A stretch of DNA of 64,000 nt. Source: Larkinella insperata (lineage in GTDB: Bacteria > Bacteroidota > Bacteroidia > Cytophagales > Spirosomataceae). The position numbers were made by a program, and so were the translations under genes. The stretch covers positions 6,283,501-6,347,500 of the forward strand of contig NZ_CP110973.1 of assembly GCF_026248825.1 (NCBI RefSeq), given 5' to 3'. Position 1 is the first letter of the stretch, and each line of letters begins with the position of its first letter. Positions 51,028-60,331 of the stretch are shown here, in pieces. The notes beneath the pieces are model-generated. The model was not told where the DNA came from. It did no database searches and saw only the letters and a program-made list of their open reading frames with translations.

Positions 51028-52914
51028 TTAACTCAGCACCAGCGCAAGCTCCTCCATGTCTTTCTCGATCCGGAGGTTGTCAATAATGAATCGCTGGCGG
51101 TCGGGTGTGTTCTTACCCATGTAATAGCTGAGCAGTTTCGGAATGGAGGTTTCTTTCTCCATGATCACCGGTTCCAGCCGCATGTTGTCGCCGATAAACA
51201 GCCCGAACTCTTCCGGGGAGATTTCGCCCAGGCCTTTAAACCGGGTGATTTCGATTTTCTTGCCCCCTTTCGTCAGCTTATTGATGGCAACCTGCTTCTC
51301 TTCTTCCGAATAGCAGTAGATCGTTTCCTTGTGGTTTTTCGGATTCCGGACCCGAAACAACGGGGTTTCCAGAATGTAGAGGTGACCGTTACGGACCAGA
51401 TCGGGGAAGAATTGCAGGAAGAACGTCATCATCAGCAGCCGGATGTGCATTCCGTCTACATCGGCGTCGGTGGCAATAACGATGCGGTTATAGCGCAAAC
51501 TGTCCAGACCGTCTTCGATGTCGAGCGCGTGTTGCAGCAGGTTAAACTCCTCGTTTTCGTAGACCACTTTCTTGGTCAGTCCGAAGCAGTTCAACGGTTT
51601 GCCACGGAGGCTGAATACCGCCTGGGTCTGCACATTCCGGGATTTGGTAATCGAACCGCTGGCCGAGTCTCCTTCCGTGATGAACAGCGTTGTGTTGTAG
51701 CGATCTTCGGCTTTGATATCGGGCAGGTGGTTCCGGCAATCGCGAAGTTTTTTGTTGTGCAGGTTGGCTTTTTTGGCCCGATCATTCGCCAGTTTTTTAA
51801 TCCCGGCCAGTTCTTTGCGTTCCCGCTCCGACTGCTCAATCCGCTTCTTGAGGGCTTCCCGCGTATCGCCGTTCATGTGCAGAAAGTCGTCGAGTTGGTT
51901 TTTCACAAAATCGATGACGAACGACCGAACGCTGGGGCTGTTTTCGTCGGGCGCCATGTTGATCGAGCCCAGCTTGGTCTTGGTCTGCGATTCAAACACC
52001 GGCTCCTGCACCCGCACGCTGATGGCGGCAATGATCGACGCCCGAATGTCGGCGGCATCGTATTCCTTCTTGAAATATTCCCGGACGGTTTTAACGAAGG
52101 CTTCGCGCAGTGCGGCCAGGTGGGTTCCTCCCTGGGTGGTGTACTGCCCGTTTACGAACGAATAATATTCTTCGCCGTACTGGTTGCCGTGCGTCAGGGC
52201 AATTTCAATGTCCCCGCCTTTCAGGTGAATGATCGGATACCGCAGGGCCTCCTCGTCGGTTTTGTTCCGTAGCAGATCCAGCAGACCGTTCTGTGAAACA
52301 AATTTTTGACCGTTGAAACTGATGGTTAACCCGGCGTTCAGGTAGCAGTAGTTCCAGATCATGTTTTCCAGAAACTGCGGGATGAAGTGGAAGTTCTTAA
52401 ACACCGTATTATCCGGCTCAAAAACTACCAGCGTACCATTTCGCTGGTTGGAGCTGTCCTCCTCCTGGCGAACCAGCACCCCACGTTCAAATTCGGCCCA
52501 GACGGTCTTGCCTTCCCGGTACGACTGCACCCGGAAAAACGTGGACAGCGCGTTAACGGCTTTGGTACCGACCCCGTTCAGCCCGACGGATTTCTGGAAC
52601 GCGCCGGAATCGTATTTCCCCCCGGTATTGATTTTGGAAACTACATCGACCACTTTCCCGAGGGGAATACCCCGGCCGTAGTCCCGTACTTCAACGCGGT
52701 GGTCGGTTACTTTAATATCGATCAGCTTACCGTTGCCCATCACGTGCTCATCGATACAGTTATCGATGACTTCTTTAAGCAAAACGTAAATACCGTCATC
52801 AGCGGCCGAACCATCGCCCAGTTTACCAATGTACATACCGGGCCGAAGCCGAATATGCTCCCGCCAGTCGAGGGATCGAATGCTGTCTTCGGTGTATTGT
52901 TGATTACTGTCCAT
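51028..52914 (-). CDS. parE: DNA topoisomerase IV / gyrase subunit B type (ParE-like)
   Basis: A 628-residue type IIA topoisomerase B subunit. It has the GHKL ATPase (RLRPGMYIGKLG, EVIDNCIDEHVMG, DYGRGIPLGKVVDVVSKINTGGKYD, GLNGVGTKAVNALS), the transducer domain and the TOPRIM domain (EGDSASGSITKSRN about 411; DADVDGMHIRLLMMTFF). The length matches ParE rather than the longer GyrB, but ParE and GyrB are hard to separate by eye and parC is not adjacent. It decatenates or relaxes DNA with ATP. It is a single gene, divergent from the SLBB protein gene. Confidence 0.9.
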   Translation of the reverse strand: MDSNQQYTEDSIRSLDWREHIRLRPGMYIGKLGDGSAADDGIYVLLKEVIDNCIDEHVMGNGKLIDIKVTDHRVEVRDYGRGIPLGKVVDVVSKINTGGKYDSGAFQKSVGLNGVGTKAVNALSTFFRVQSYREGKTVWAEFERGVLVRQEEDSSNQRNGTLVVFEPDNTVFKNFHFIPQFLENMIWNYCYLNAGLTISFNGQKFVSQNGLLDLLRNKTDEEALRYPIIHLKGGDIEIALTHGNQYGEEYYSFVNGQYTTQGGTHLAALREAFVKTVREYFKKEYDAADIRASIIAAISVRVQEPVFESQTKTKLGSINMAPDENSPSVRSFVIDFVKNQLDDFLHMNGDTREALKKRIEQSERERKELAGIKKLANDRAKKANLHNKKLRDCRNHLPDIKAEDRYNTTLFITEGDSASGSITKSRNVQTQAVFSLRGKPLNCFGLTKKVVYENEEFNLLQHALDIEDGLDSLRYNRIVIATDADVDGMHIRLLMMTFFLQFFPDLVRNGHLYILETPLFRVRNPKNHKETIYCYSEEEKQVAINKLTKGGKKIEITRFKGLGEISPEEFGLFIGDNMRLEPVIMEKETSIPKLLSYYMGKNTPDRQRFIIDNLRIEKDMEELALVLS

Positions 52915-53234
52915 TAGGTGACTATTAAACGGATTATTAATTGGGATGCGTTAAAAAATGCCTAACAACGGAAAAACCGGCACGGATTGTGTGACGGATG
53001 TTCGCAAAATATGAAATTTTGGCCTTTAAAGAGAAAATGTTTAAAAAGTAGTAAAAGTTCGTTTACTTTGTAGCGCAAAGTGCGTTAAATTACACCAATA
53101 CCCGTTTTATTACCGTTAATAAACAAAAAGTGACTGAGATTGAGCGTCCAGGAACGGCCGTACACATTCTTAAAAATATGCAAAAATCTCCACAATACCA
53201 TTTTTTAAGCTCAAAATTTTTCGCCTTCTCTTCG

Positions 53235-55832
53235 ATGCAATTTTTCCGCAGAACGCTTCTTGGTGTCGTGCTGATCTGCACAGGTTTGCAGGCAACCGCC
53301 CAGGTTATTCAGGCCCCCTCGGCCCCCACATCGGCCCCTGCCACGCTTCCGGCCGGTGTGCCACGCCCAGGACAGCTCCCCGGCGGTCAGCTTCCGGGGC
53401 AAACCGGTACGACGCCCCGCAGTCAAACGCAGGGTACGCTTCCGGGCGCCACCCAACAGGGAACGCGCGGTCAGGCCGGGCAAACCGGTGCAGCCCAACA
53501 AGGCGCAAACCAGCAGGGCGGTCGTGGTCAGGCCGGCCAACAAGGCGCAGGTACGGGAACGGGCCAGCAAGGCCAACAGGGCCAGCAAACGGGTGCCGGT
53601 CTTGACGCCACCGGCGCGGAAGGCGTTGGTGCCACCGACGAACCCATTGGAGACACGGACAATACGCAACTCAAAACAGAACAGGAACTGCAGCGCGAAC
53701 GGGAACTGGCCGCCCAACGTCGCAAATTGTTCGGTTATCAGCTTTTTAACGACCCAGCCAACGCAGGCGTGTTTCAGCCGAACCTAAACATCGCGACGCC
53801 GAAAGGCTACGTGGTGGGTCCTAACGACGAACTAAACATCAACATTTACGGCTATTCGGAAGCTACGTACCCAACGACGGTCAATCCCGACGGTTTTATC
53901 TATATCCAGCGGGTTGGACCGATTCACGTGGCGGGTTTAACCATTGAGCAGGCTAAAACCCGAATTCTGGATCGTCTGTCGAAAATTTATGTCGGCCTGA
54001 AAAGCGGGCCGTACGGTGCGGCCAACACCTACATGGTAGTCACACTGGGTGATATTCGCAGCATTCGGGTGACGGTAACCGGCGAAGCCATTCGCCCCGG
54101 CACCTACACGGTTTCGTCACTGTCAACGGCCATGAACGTGATCTATCAGGCGGGTGGCCCCAGCGAAATTGGCTCCTTCCGGAACGTTCAGGTGATTCGC
54201 AACAACCGCGTCGTGGCGTCCCTTGACTTGTACGACTTCCTGACCAGCGGGGTGCAACGGAATGACATCCGGCTCCAGGACAACGACAACATTCGTTTTA
54301 CAACCTACAAGGCGCACGTCGAAATTACCGGATCAACTCGGCGCAATAACATTTTTGAAATGCTGCCCGGCGAGCCAATGGCCCGCCTGCTCGAACTGGC
54401 GGGCGGTTTTTCCAGCAATGCCTACAAAGCCCGCGTCAAGGTAACACGGTTTACCAAGCGGGAACTGAAAATGATCGACGTAGTGGATTCTGAATTTTCG
54501 TCTTTCCCACTGGAAGACGGGGATCAGGTTTCGGTGGAAGCCGTGCTGGTCCGATTTGAGAATCAAGTGGGTATTCAGGGGGCCGTGTTCCGGCCGGGTG
54601 TTTACTCCCTCGATCAAAATAAAAGCCTGAAGCAGTTGATTGCCAGCGCCGAAGGTCTGAAAGGCGATGCGTTTACGGGTCGGATTCAAATTGTTCGTAC
54701 CCGGGAAGATATGGCGATCGACAATATCTCCTTAAATTTGGCGGATATCATAAACGGTACGCAGCCGGACGTGCAATTGCAACGCGAAGATCAGGTCATT
54801 ATTCCGTCCCGTTTCGACATGGCCGAATTTGCCGACATCAGCATTACCGGTGAAGTGATCACGCCCATTGAATCAACACCGTACGTTGCCAATATGACGC
54901 TCGAAGACCTGATTCTGCGGGCGGGTGGTTTGAAGGAATCGGCTGCGGCTGCGCAAATTGAAATCGTTCGGCGCAAAAAAGATGTGGAGGTCAATTCAAA
55001 ATCGGCCCAGGTTTCGGAAATTTTCCGGTTCAGCGTCGATCGTGATCTCAGCATCAAATCCACCGACAGCAAATTTATGCTGTACCCTTATGATCAGGTT
55101 ATTGTGCGACGGTCGCCTAACTACCGGATTCAAACGTTTGTTACCGTAGAGGGGGAAGTGATAATGCCGGGCGAGTACCCCGTTGTCACAAAAGACCAGC
55201 GGATTTCGGATCTGGTCAAAATGGCCGGAGGACTAACACCGTTTGCGTACGTGCCGGGTGCCACGCTTGTCCGGGAAATCCGTCTTAGCGAAGCAGAAAA
55301 GCAAATTCGCCAGCAAACCATTAATGAATTGGCCGACGACAGCCCGAAAGCCGTGGTACGGCCTGAGGCAGCGGACCAGAACACGCAGCAGCTTATCGGG
55401 ATCAATCTTCAAAAAATCATGAGCGATCCCGGATCGATGGAAGATATGATTTTACAGGAAGGGGATGAATTACGGATTCCGAAGCAACTGGAAACCGTAC
55501 GCGTTGGCGGAGAAGTTCTGCTGCCCACAACGGCAAAATTCCGCCGGGGCCAATCGTTCCAGGATTATATTTCACAGGCGGGTGGTTTTACTAGCCGTTC
55601 GGCCCGGAAGAAGGCTTATGTTGTGTATGCCAACGGTTCAGCCGATCGTACGCGCCGGTTTGCATTCTTCAACATCTATCCAAGGGTTGAGCCGGGTTCT
55701 GAAATTATTGTTCCTCAGCAAACCAAAGGAGCGCTAACCCCGCTACAGATTATTCAGAGCACAACCACCATCGCAGGTTCGATCATCGGATTGGTTACTA
55801 CTTTAGTTGCTCTTAGAGCATTAGCCCAGTAA
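53235..55832 (+). CDS. SLBB-domain polysaccharide export protein (Wza-like)
   Basis: An 865-residue exported protein that begins the surface-polysaccharide operon. I start at ATG 53235, which gives signal peptide MQFFRRTLLGVVLICTGLQATAQ; an upstream in-frame ATG at 53178 would place polar residues first. Residues about 40-140 form a Gly/Gln-rich, collagen-like linker with repeated QQGA and GQAGQ units. The poly-export domain follows (about 200-290, YVVGPNDELNINIYGYSE), then several SLBB domains (ITGEVITPIESTPYVANMTLEDLI, VEGEVIMPGEYPVVTKDQRISDLVKMAGG). It should form or help form an outer-membrane channel with the following Wzz-like protein. A C-terminal hydrophobic segment is present. Confidence 0.93.
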   Translation: MQFFRRTLLGVVLICTGLQATAQVIQAPSAPTSAPATLPAGVPRPGQLPGGQLPGQTGTTPRSQTQGTLPGATQQGTRGQAGQTGAAQQGANQQGGRGQAGQQGAGTGTGQQGQQGQQTGAGLDATGAEGVGATDEPIGDTDNTQLKTEQELQRERELAAQRRKLFGYQLFNDPANAGVFQPNLNIATPKGYVVGPNDELNINIYGYSEATYPTTVNPDGFIYIQRVGPIHVAGLTIEQAKTRILDRLSKIYVGLKSGPYGAANTYMVVTLGDIRSIRVTVTGEAIRPGTYTVSSLSTAMNVIYQAGGPSEIGSFRNVQVIRNNRVVASLDLYDFLTSGVQRNDIRLQDNDNIRFTTYKAHVEITGSTRRNNIFEMLPGEPMARLLELAGGFSSNAYKARVKVTRFTKRELKMIDVVDSEFSSFPLEDGDQVSVEAVLVRFENQVGIQGAVFRPGVYSLDQNKSLKQLIASAEGLKGDAFTGRIQIVRTREDMAIDNISLNLADIINGTQPDVQLQREDQVIIPSRFDMAEFADISITGEVITPIESTPYVANMTLEDLILRAGGLKESAAAAQIEIVRRKKDVEVNSKSAQVSEIFRFSVDRDLSIKSTDSKFMLYPYDQVIVRRSPNYRIQTFVTVEGEVIMPGEYPVVTKDQRISDLVKMAGGLTPFAYVPGATLVREIRLSEAEKQIRQQTINELADDSPKAVVRPEAADQNTQQLIGINLQKIMSDPGSMEDMILQEGDELRIPKQLETVRVGGEVLLPTTAKFRRGQSFQDYISQAGGFTSRSARKKAYVVYANGSADRTRRFAFFNIYPRVEPGSEIIVPQQTKGALTPLQIIQSTTTIAGSIIGLVTTLVALRALAQ
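53496..53549 (+). repeat. Short direct repeats in the Gly/Gln-rich linker
   Basis: CAACAAGGCGCA occurs at 53496-53507 and again at 53538-53549, exactly 42 bases (14 codons) apart, within a longer region of repeated GGTCAGGCCGG and GGCCAACAGGG units. In-frame slippage could vary linker length. Confidence 0.7.
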
Positions 55833-55849
55833 TTCGACCAACCAGTATT

Positions 55850-56956
55850 ATGGAAACAATCGATTCAAGAAAACAAGACAACAACGGGCTGCCACCCGAT
55901 CAGATTTCTCCCAAAGAAGTGATCAGCCGGTTTATTGTGTTTAAAAACCAGGTGGTCAAGAGTTGGAAGCTCATCGTCACATTCATCGTGCTCGGTGGGA
56001 TTATCGGCTTCATCATTGATTTGAATCAGGACAAACGCCCCACCTTCACGGCCTACATCACGTTCAACCTCGGTGGTAGCTCGGGGCAAAGTGGAATGGG
56101 CGATTTGGGAGGGCTGGCCAGTATGTTCGGACTGGGTGGTGGTGCCCCGGAAGCCAACATCTTTACGGGTGAAAACTTTCTGTATTACGTGGTTTCCCGA
56201 CCCATCATCTCCCGGTCGCTGCTGAAGGAAGTTGATACGCTGATGACCAAACAGGGCCACAAGGACCTGATGATTAATTACTACATTGAACACAGCGGTA
56301 TTCGGGATGACGAGTGGGAAGAAGAAGATACGCTGCGAAATTTCCGGTTTGTGCGCGGGAAAGATCCAAAAACCTTTACGCGCATTGAAAACAAAGCGCT
56401 GGATGGTGTTTATAACCGGATCAAGGGGGAAACCAGCATTGCCCAGCTCGACCGAAAATCGTCTTTCCTGACGCTGAGAACGGGGCAACATTCTGAGCCA
56501 CTGGCTAAAATCTGGGTAGAGACCCTGCTGGAGACGGTTCAGGAAGACTACACGGAAAAGCAGAGCAAGAAAACCAACGAAATGCTGCAATTGATGAAGT
56601 CTCGACGGGATTCGTTGGCGAAGGTACTGGGCAGAAACGATTCCAATCTGGCCCGGTATATCGACCAGAACCAGCAGATCGTGGTGGCTGAAGGGCAGTT
56701 GCAGCAAACCAAACTGACCCGCAACTCAACGTTCCTGCAGCAGCTGTATTACTCGGCGGTACAGAGCGTCGACAACCTGCAGTTGAGCCTGATTAAAGAG
56801 GCTCCGCTGTTCACAATTGTCGAACCGGTGGCCCTGCCTTTGTTCAAGGAAAGCCATGAACCGTTTGCCATGAAAACCGGTCTGGTGCTGGGGCTGATGC
56901 TAGGGATGATCGCCGTCTTCCTGAAAGTCACCTACCAGAGTATCATGCAGAGCTAA
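55850..56956 (+). CDS. Wzz-like chain-length determinant / co-polymerase
   Basis: A 368-residue inner-membrane protein of the PCP (Wzz) type. TM1 is at about 40-58 (SWKLIVTFIVLGGIIGFII), a long helical periplasmic part follows (about 60-335), and TM2 is at about 342-360 (MKTGLVLGLMLGMIAVFLKV). The coiled region VQEDYTEKQSKKTNEMLQLMKSRRDSLAKVLGR is typical. It has no cytoplasmic tyrosine-kinase domain, and none is encoded nearby. It should set polymer length and connect to the SLBB export protein, whose gene ends 17 bp upstream. A perfect 16-bp hairpin follows before the ABC permease gene. Confidence 0.9.
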   Translation: METIDSRKQDNNGLPPDQISPKEVISRFIVFKNQVVKSWKLIVTFIVLGGIIGFIIDLNQDKRPTFTAYITFNLGGSSGQSGMGDLGGLASMFGLGGGAPEANIFTGENFLYYVVSRPIISRSLLKEVDTLMTKQGHKDLMINYYIEHSGIRDDEWEEEDTLRNFRFVRGKDPKTFTRIENKALDGVYNRIKGETSIAQLDRKSSFLTLRTGQHSEPLAKIWVETLLETVQEDYTEKQSKKTNEMLQLMKSRRDSLAKVLGRNDSNLARYIDQNQQIVVAEGQLQQTKLTRNSTFLQQLYYSAVQSVDNLQLSLIKEAPLFTIVEPVALPLFKESHEPFAMKTGLVLGLMLGMIAVFLKVTYQSIMQS

Positions 56957-56965
56957 TTCATACGT

Positions 56966-57014
56966 AACGAGGAATGCTGAAACAGGCCCGCGAGCCGCTT
57001 CAGCATTCCTCGTT
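56966..57014 (+). terminator. Strong hairpin between Wzz-like and permease genes
   Basis: AACGAGGAATGCTGAA (56966-56981) and its exact complement (56999-57014) form a 16-bp stem with a 17-nt loop. It lacks a U-run, so it may attenuate rather than fully end transcription into the ABC genes. Confidence 0.75.
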
Positions 57015-57058
57015 ATTTGGTCTCGTATCCTCTGTTCACTTTTCGTTAAAGCAAATCT

Positions 57059-57898
57059 GTGAAAACACACGAAGTGGTTATTGAAGCGGGCCGGTCAGAA
57101 AGACATTACTGGCGGGACCTGTGGAAAAATCGGGAACTACTCTACATTCTTTCGGTCCGCGACATTTCGGTCCGCTACAAACAGACAATCCTGGGCACGT
57201 CCTGGAGTCTGATCCGGCCGTTGATCACCATGCTGATTATGTTTTTCGTTTTCAGCAAAGTGGCCAAACTCCAAGGCGATCCCGGTATTCCCTACCCGCT
57301 GATGATTCTGGCCGGTCTGACCATCTGGACCTTTTTCTCGAACGCCTTCACCCAGATCAGCACCAGCATCACGGCCAACGCCAACCTGGTCACCAAAGTC
57401 TACTTTCCCCGGCTCATCATGCCGCTCAGCTCATCGGTCGTTAGCTTCATCGATTTTCTGGTTTCGCTGGGTTTGTTTATTGTTTTGGCCATTTGGTATC
57501 AATTCTGGCCCGACTGGCACATTCTGTTTCTTCCCCTCTTTATCCTGCTGGCGTTACTGGCATCGTTTGCTTTTGGTCTTATCTTTGCGGTGTTGAACGT
57601 TAGATTCCGGGACATTGGGCAGTTGATTCCGTTCATTGTACAAATCGGCTTTTATGCCTGTCCAATTGCCTACAGTAGCCGGTTGGTTGAAGAGAATGCC
57701 GGTGAATGGTGGCATCCGTTCTATTATCTGAATCCGATGGTAGGTATTATCGACGGCTTCAAATGGTCGTTATTAGGTGAAAACGCTTTTTTTAAACCAG
57801 ACAGCGTCATCAATTCTGTCATCATTGTCGGAGTATTTCTATTCATCTCCATTTATTTTTTCCGGAGACGGGAAAACACTTTTGTAGACGAAATATAA
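57059..57898 (+). CDS. ABC-2 permease for polysaccharide export (Wzm-like)
   Basis: A 279-residue membrane permease with six predicted spans, of the ABC-2/Wzm family. RDLWKNRELLYILSVRDISVRYKQTILGTSWSLIRPLI is the typical N-terminal amphipathic region and first span, and YFPRLIMPLSSSVVSFIDF and NVRFRDIGQLIPFIVQIGFYACPIAYSS are family motifs. It starts with GTG (57059), no better start is seen. With the next gene product (ATPase) it would flip a lipid-linked polysaccharide across the inner membrane. Confidence 0.92.
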   Translation: MKTHEVVIEAGRSERHYWRDLWKNRELLYILSVRDISVRYKQTILGTSWSLIRPLITMLIMFFVFSKVAKLQGDPGIPYPLMILAGLTIWTFFSNAFTQISTSITANANLVTKVYFPRLIMPLSSSVVSFIDFLVSLGLFIVLAIWYQFWPDWHILFLPLFILLALLASFAFGLIFAVLNVRFRDIGQLIPFIVQIGFYACPIAYSSRLVEENAGEWWHPFYYLNPMVGIIDGFKWSLLGENAFFKPDSVINSVIIVGVFLFISIYFFRRRENTFVDEI

Positions 57899-57996
57899 CC
57901 AAGGTTGCTGGTTTCCAGTCTAATAGTAAATTGCGCCCTACGCCCCTTTATTACGAATGGATAACTAACGATTAAACAACCGGCAACCCATAAGCT

Positions 57997-59262
57997 ATGG
58001 CGGTCATTACAGCAGAAGGCATCAGCAAACGATACATCATCGACCATAAACGCGGCAAGAAAAGTTCGAGTATCAAGGATGCTGTGTCCGATCAGTTAAG
58101 TAAAATTTTTAAAGGGAAAAAAGACCCGGACCTGGAACACATCGAGCACGAGGAATTCTGGGCGCTACGGGATGTTAACTTTTCCATCGAACAGGGTGAC
58201 CGGATTGGTATTGTTGGTCACAACGGAGCCGGGAAATCCACCCTGCTGAAAGTGCTCAGCAAAATTACCGAACCCACCTCCGGCCGCATTCACATCCGGG
58301 GTCGTATTGCGAGTCTGTTGGAAGTCGGAACAGGCTTCCACCCTGAACTGACGGGCCGCGAAAACATCTTCCTCAACGGGGCAATTCTGGGGATGACCCG
58401 CGAAGAAATCCGGAAGCAGTTTGATGCCATTGTCGACTTTGGCGGCATTGAAAAATTTCTGGATACGCCCGTCAAACGGTATTCCTCGGGGATGTACGTG
58501 CGGCTGGGCTTTGCGATTGCGGCCCATCTCGACCCCGAAATCCTGATTATCGACGAAGTGCTGGCCGTAGGTGACGCCGAATTTCAGAAAAAGAGCCTCG
58601 GTAAAATGCGGGATGTATCGGCCACGGGTCGGACCATTCTGTTCGTCAGCCACAACATGACGGCGGTGCAGGCGCTGTGCAACAAGTCGCTGTACTTCGA
58701 ACGGGGCCGACTCATCGAACAGGGCGAAACCAACCAGGTGATTGCTTCGTACATGAGTAAAGTCTCGAAAACCAAGCTGCTGCGCGAGTGGAATACCCCG
58801 GAAGAAGCTCCGGGCAACGATCTGGTCCGGGTGAAGAAGATCGAAATTGTACCCGAATACGTTGACGGTCAGCTTTTCATTGACGTTCGGACGCCATTCC
58901 GCATCCGGTTTGAATACTGGAATATGATGGACCGGGCCAACCTCAACCTGAGCCTGCACCTGAATTCGATGACCGGCGAATGTATTTTCAACGTCGGCAG
59001 TTTATCACAACCTTATTCCAAGGGTATCATTGCGGGTGAGTGCCTGGTTCCGGGTCATTTTCTGAACGACGGCACCTACAACGTTTCAATGATGATTGTA
59101 AAAGATACGGTTACTCCGCTGTACAATATGGAAGAAGGGCTTATCTTTGACGTTGCTGATTACCGCGAGGGCGTAGCCTGGTACGGCAAATGGCCGGGTT
59201 TCGTACGGCCCCAATTATCATTCCACACTGAAATGCTCGAGGAAAACATTCTGAATGATTAA
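57997..59262 (+). CDS. ABC ATPase for polysaccharide export with Wzt-type C-terminal domain
   Basis: A 421-residue protein. The ATPase (about 1-250) has Walker A GHNGAGKS (about 78-85), a long D-loop region YSSGMYVRLGFAIAAHLDPEILIIDEVLAVGDAEFQKK (Walker B and signature), and the switch His in FVSHNM. Residues about 265-421 form a beta-sandwich resembling the Wzt C-terminal carbohydrate-binding domain, which selects a polysaccharide end. The conserved N-terminal extension (KSSSIKDAVSDQLSK) is present. The aminotransferase gene overlaps its end by eight bases. Confidence 0.93.
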   Translation: MAVITAEGISKRYIIDHKRGKKSSSIKDAVSDQLSKIFKGKKDPDLEHIEHEEFWALRDVNFSIEQGDRIGIVGHNGAGKSTLLKVLSKITEPTSGRIHIRGRIASLLEVGTGFHPELTGRENIFLNGAILGMTREEIRKQFDAIVDFGGIEKFLDTPVKRYSSGMYVRLGFAIAAHLDPEILIIDEVLAVGDAEFQKKSLGKMRDVSATGRTILFVSHNMTAVQALCNKSLYFERGRLIEQGETNQVIASYMSKVSKTKLLREWNTPEEAPGNDLVRVKKIEIVPEYVDGQLFIDVRTPFRIRFEYWNMMDRANLNLSLHLNSMTGECIFNVGSLSQPYSKGIIAGECLVPGHFLNDGTYNVSMMIVKDTVTPLYNMEEGLIFDVADYREGVAWYGKWPGFVRPQLSFHTEMLEENILND

Positions 59263-60328
59263 CATCACCAAATCATACCTGCCCCCCTTCGAAGAGTACG
59301 TCAAACATCTTGAGGGTATCTGGGAACGTATTCAGCTGACCAACAACGGTCCGCTTGTCCTGCAACTGGAACAGGAGCTAAAAAGCTACCTTGGCATTGA
59401 ACACCTGCACTATTGCGGCAACGGAACCATCGTGCTGCAAATGGCCATCAAGGCGCTGGGCCTTACGAAGGAAATCATTACCACGCCTTTTTCGTACTGC
59501 GCCAGCACGCACGCCATTCTGTGGGAAAACTGCACGCCGGTTTTTGCGGACGTTCGCGCCGAAGATTTCACCATCGATCCGGAGAAGATCGAACCGTTGA
59601 TCACCGAAAACACGGAAGCAATTCTGGCTACGCACGTTTACGGCAATCTCTGCCAGATTGACGCCATTGAAGCGCTGGCCAAAAAATACAACCTGAAAGT
59701 TATTTACGACGGCGCCCACTCGTTCGGCGTTACCTACAAAGGAAAATCGGCCCTGGCCTACGGCGATATCAGTACCTGTAGCTTCCACGCAACAAAGGTA
59801 TTTCATACCGTTGAAGGAGGTCTGGTGGTTTCCCACGATCCCGAAGTTACCGAAAAGCTCAGCCTGTATCGTAGTTTCGGCCACCGCTTCGACGACTACA
59901 TCGACATCGGCATCAACGGAAAAAATTCGGAATTTCACGCGGCCATGGGGCTGTGCACGCTGCCGAAAGTACCGGAACTTGTTGAAGCCCGTAAACAACG
60001 GTTTGCGCGGTACGATTCCCAACTGGATCTCTCCCGGTTGCAGCAGCCGGTTATTCAGCCCGAAATCGAGTACAACTACGCCTATTATCCGATCGTATTT
60101 GAGTCGGAGGCTAAGTTGCTGGAAGTAAAAACTGCCCTGGAACAGGTACAGATCAACCCCCGACGGTACTTTTTCCCTTCCCTGAATACATTGCCGTTCC
60201 TGAAAAGTACCCAGCCCTGCCCCATTTCGGAAGATGTTGCGCTTCGGGTACTTTGCCTGCCCATGTATCCCGATCTGGAGGAAGACGTGATTGATCAGAT
60301 TTGTACGATTGTAAATAAACTGCTTTAG
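59255..60328 (+). CDS. DegT/DnrJ/EryC1/StrS-family aminotransferase
   Basis: A 357-residue PLP enzyme that makes amino sugars from keto sugars for surface polysaccharides. The Schiff-base Lys is in CSFHATKVFHTVEGG (about residue 181). Typical text: NNGPLVLQLEQELKSYLG, CGNGTIVLQMAIKALGL, TPFSYCASTHAILWENCTPVFADV, ATHVYGNLCQIDAIEALAKKY. It overlaps the ABC ATPase gene by eight bases and precedes a TTG-started membrane-protein gene by three bases, so translation is tightly coupled. The sugar substrate is unknown. Confidence 0.94.
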   Translation: MINITKSYLPPFEEYVKHLEGIWERIQLTNNGPLVLQLEQELKSYLGIEHLHYCGNGTIVLQMAIKALGLTKEIITTPFSYCASTHAILWENCTPVFADVRAEDFTIDPEKIEPLITENTEAILATHVYGNLCQIDAIEALAKKYNLKVIYDGAHSFGVTYKGKSALAYGDISTCSFHATKVFHTVEGGLVVSHDPEVTEKLSLYRSFGHRFDDYIDIGINGKNSEFHAAMGLCTLPKVPELVEARKQRFARYDSQLDLSRLQQPVIQPEIEYNYAYYPIVFESEAKLLEVKTALEQVQINPRRYFFPSLNTLPFLKSTQPCPISEDVALRVLCLPMYPDLEEDVIDQICTIVNKLL

Positions 60329-60331
60329 GTC

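Noticed and set aside
51025..52272. Plus-strand open frame (415 codons) opposite parE
   Set aside because: Antisense to a well supported parE. No start context, domain or neighbouring operon supports it.
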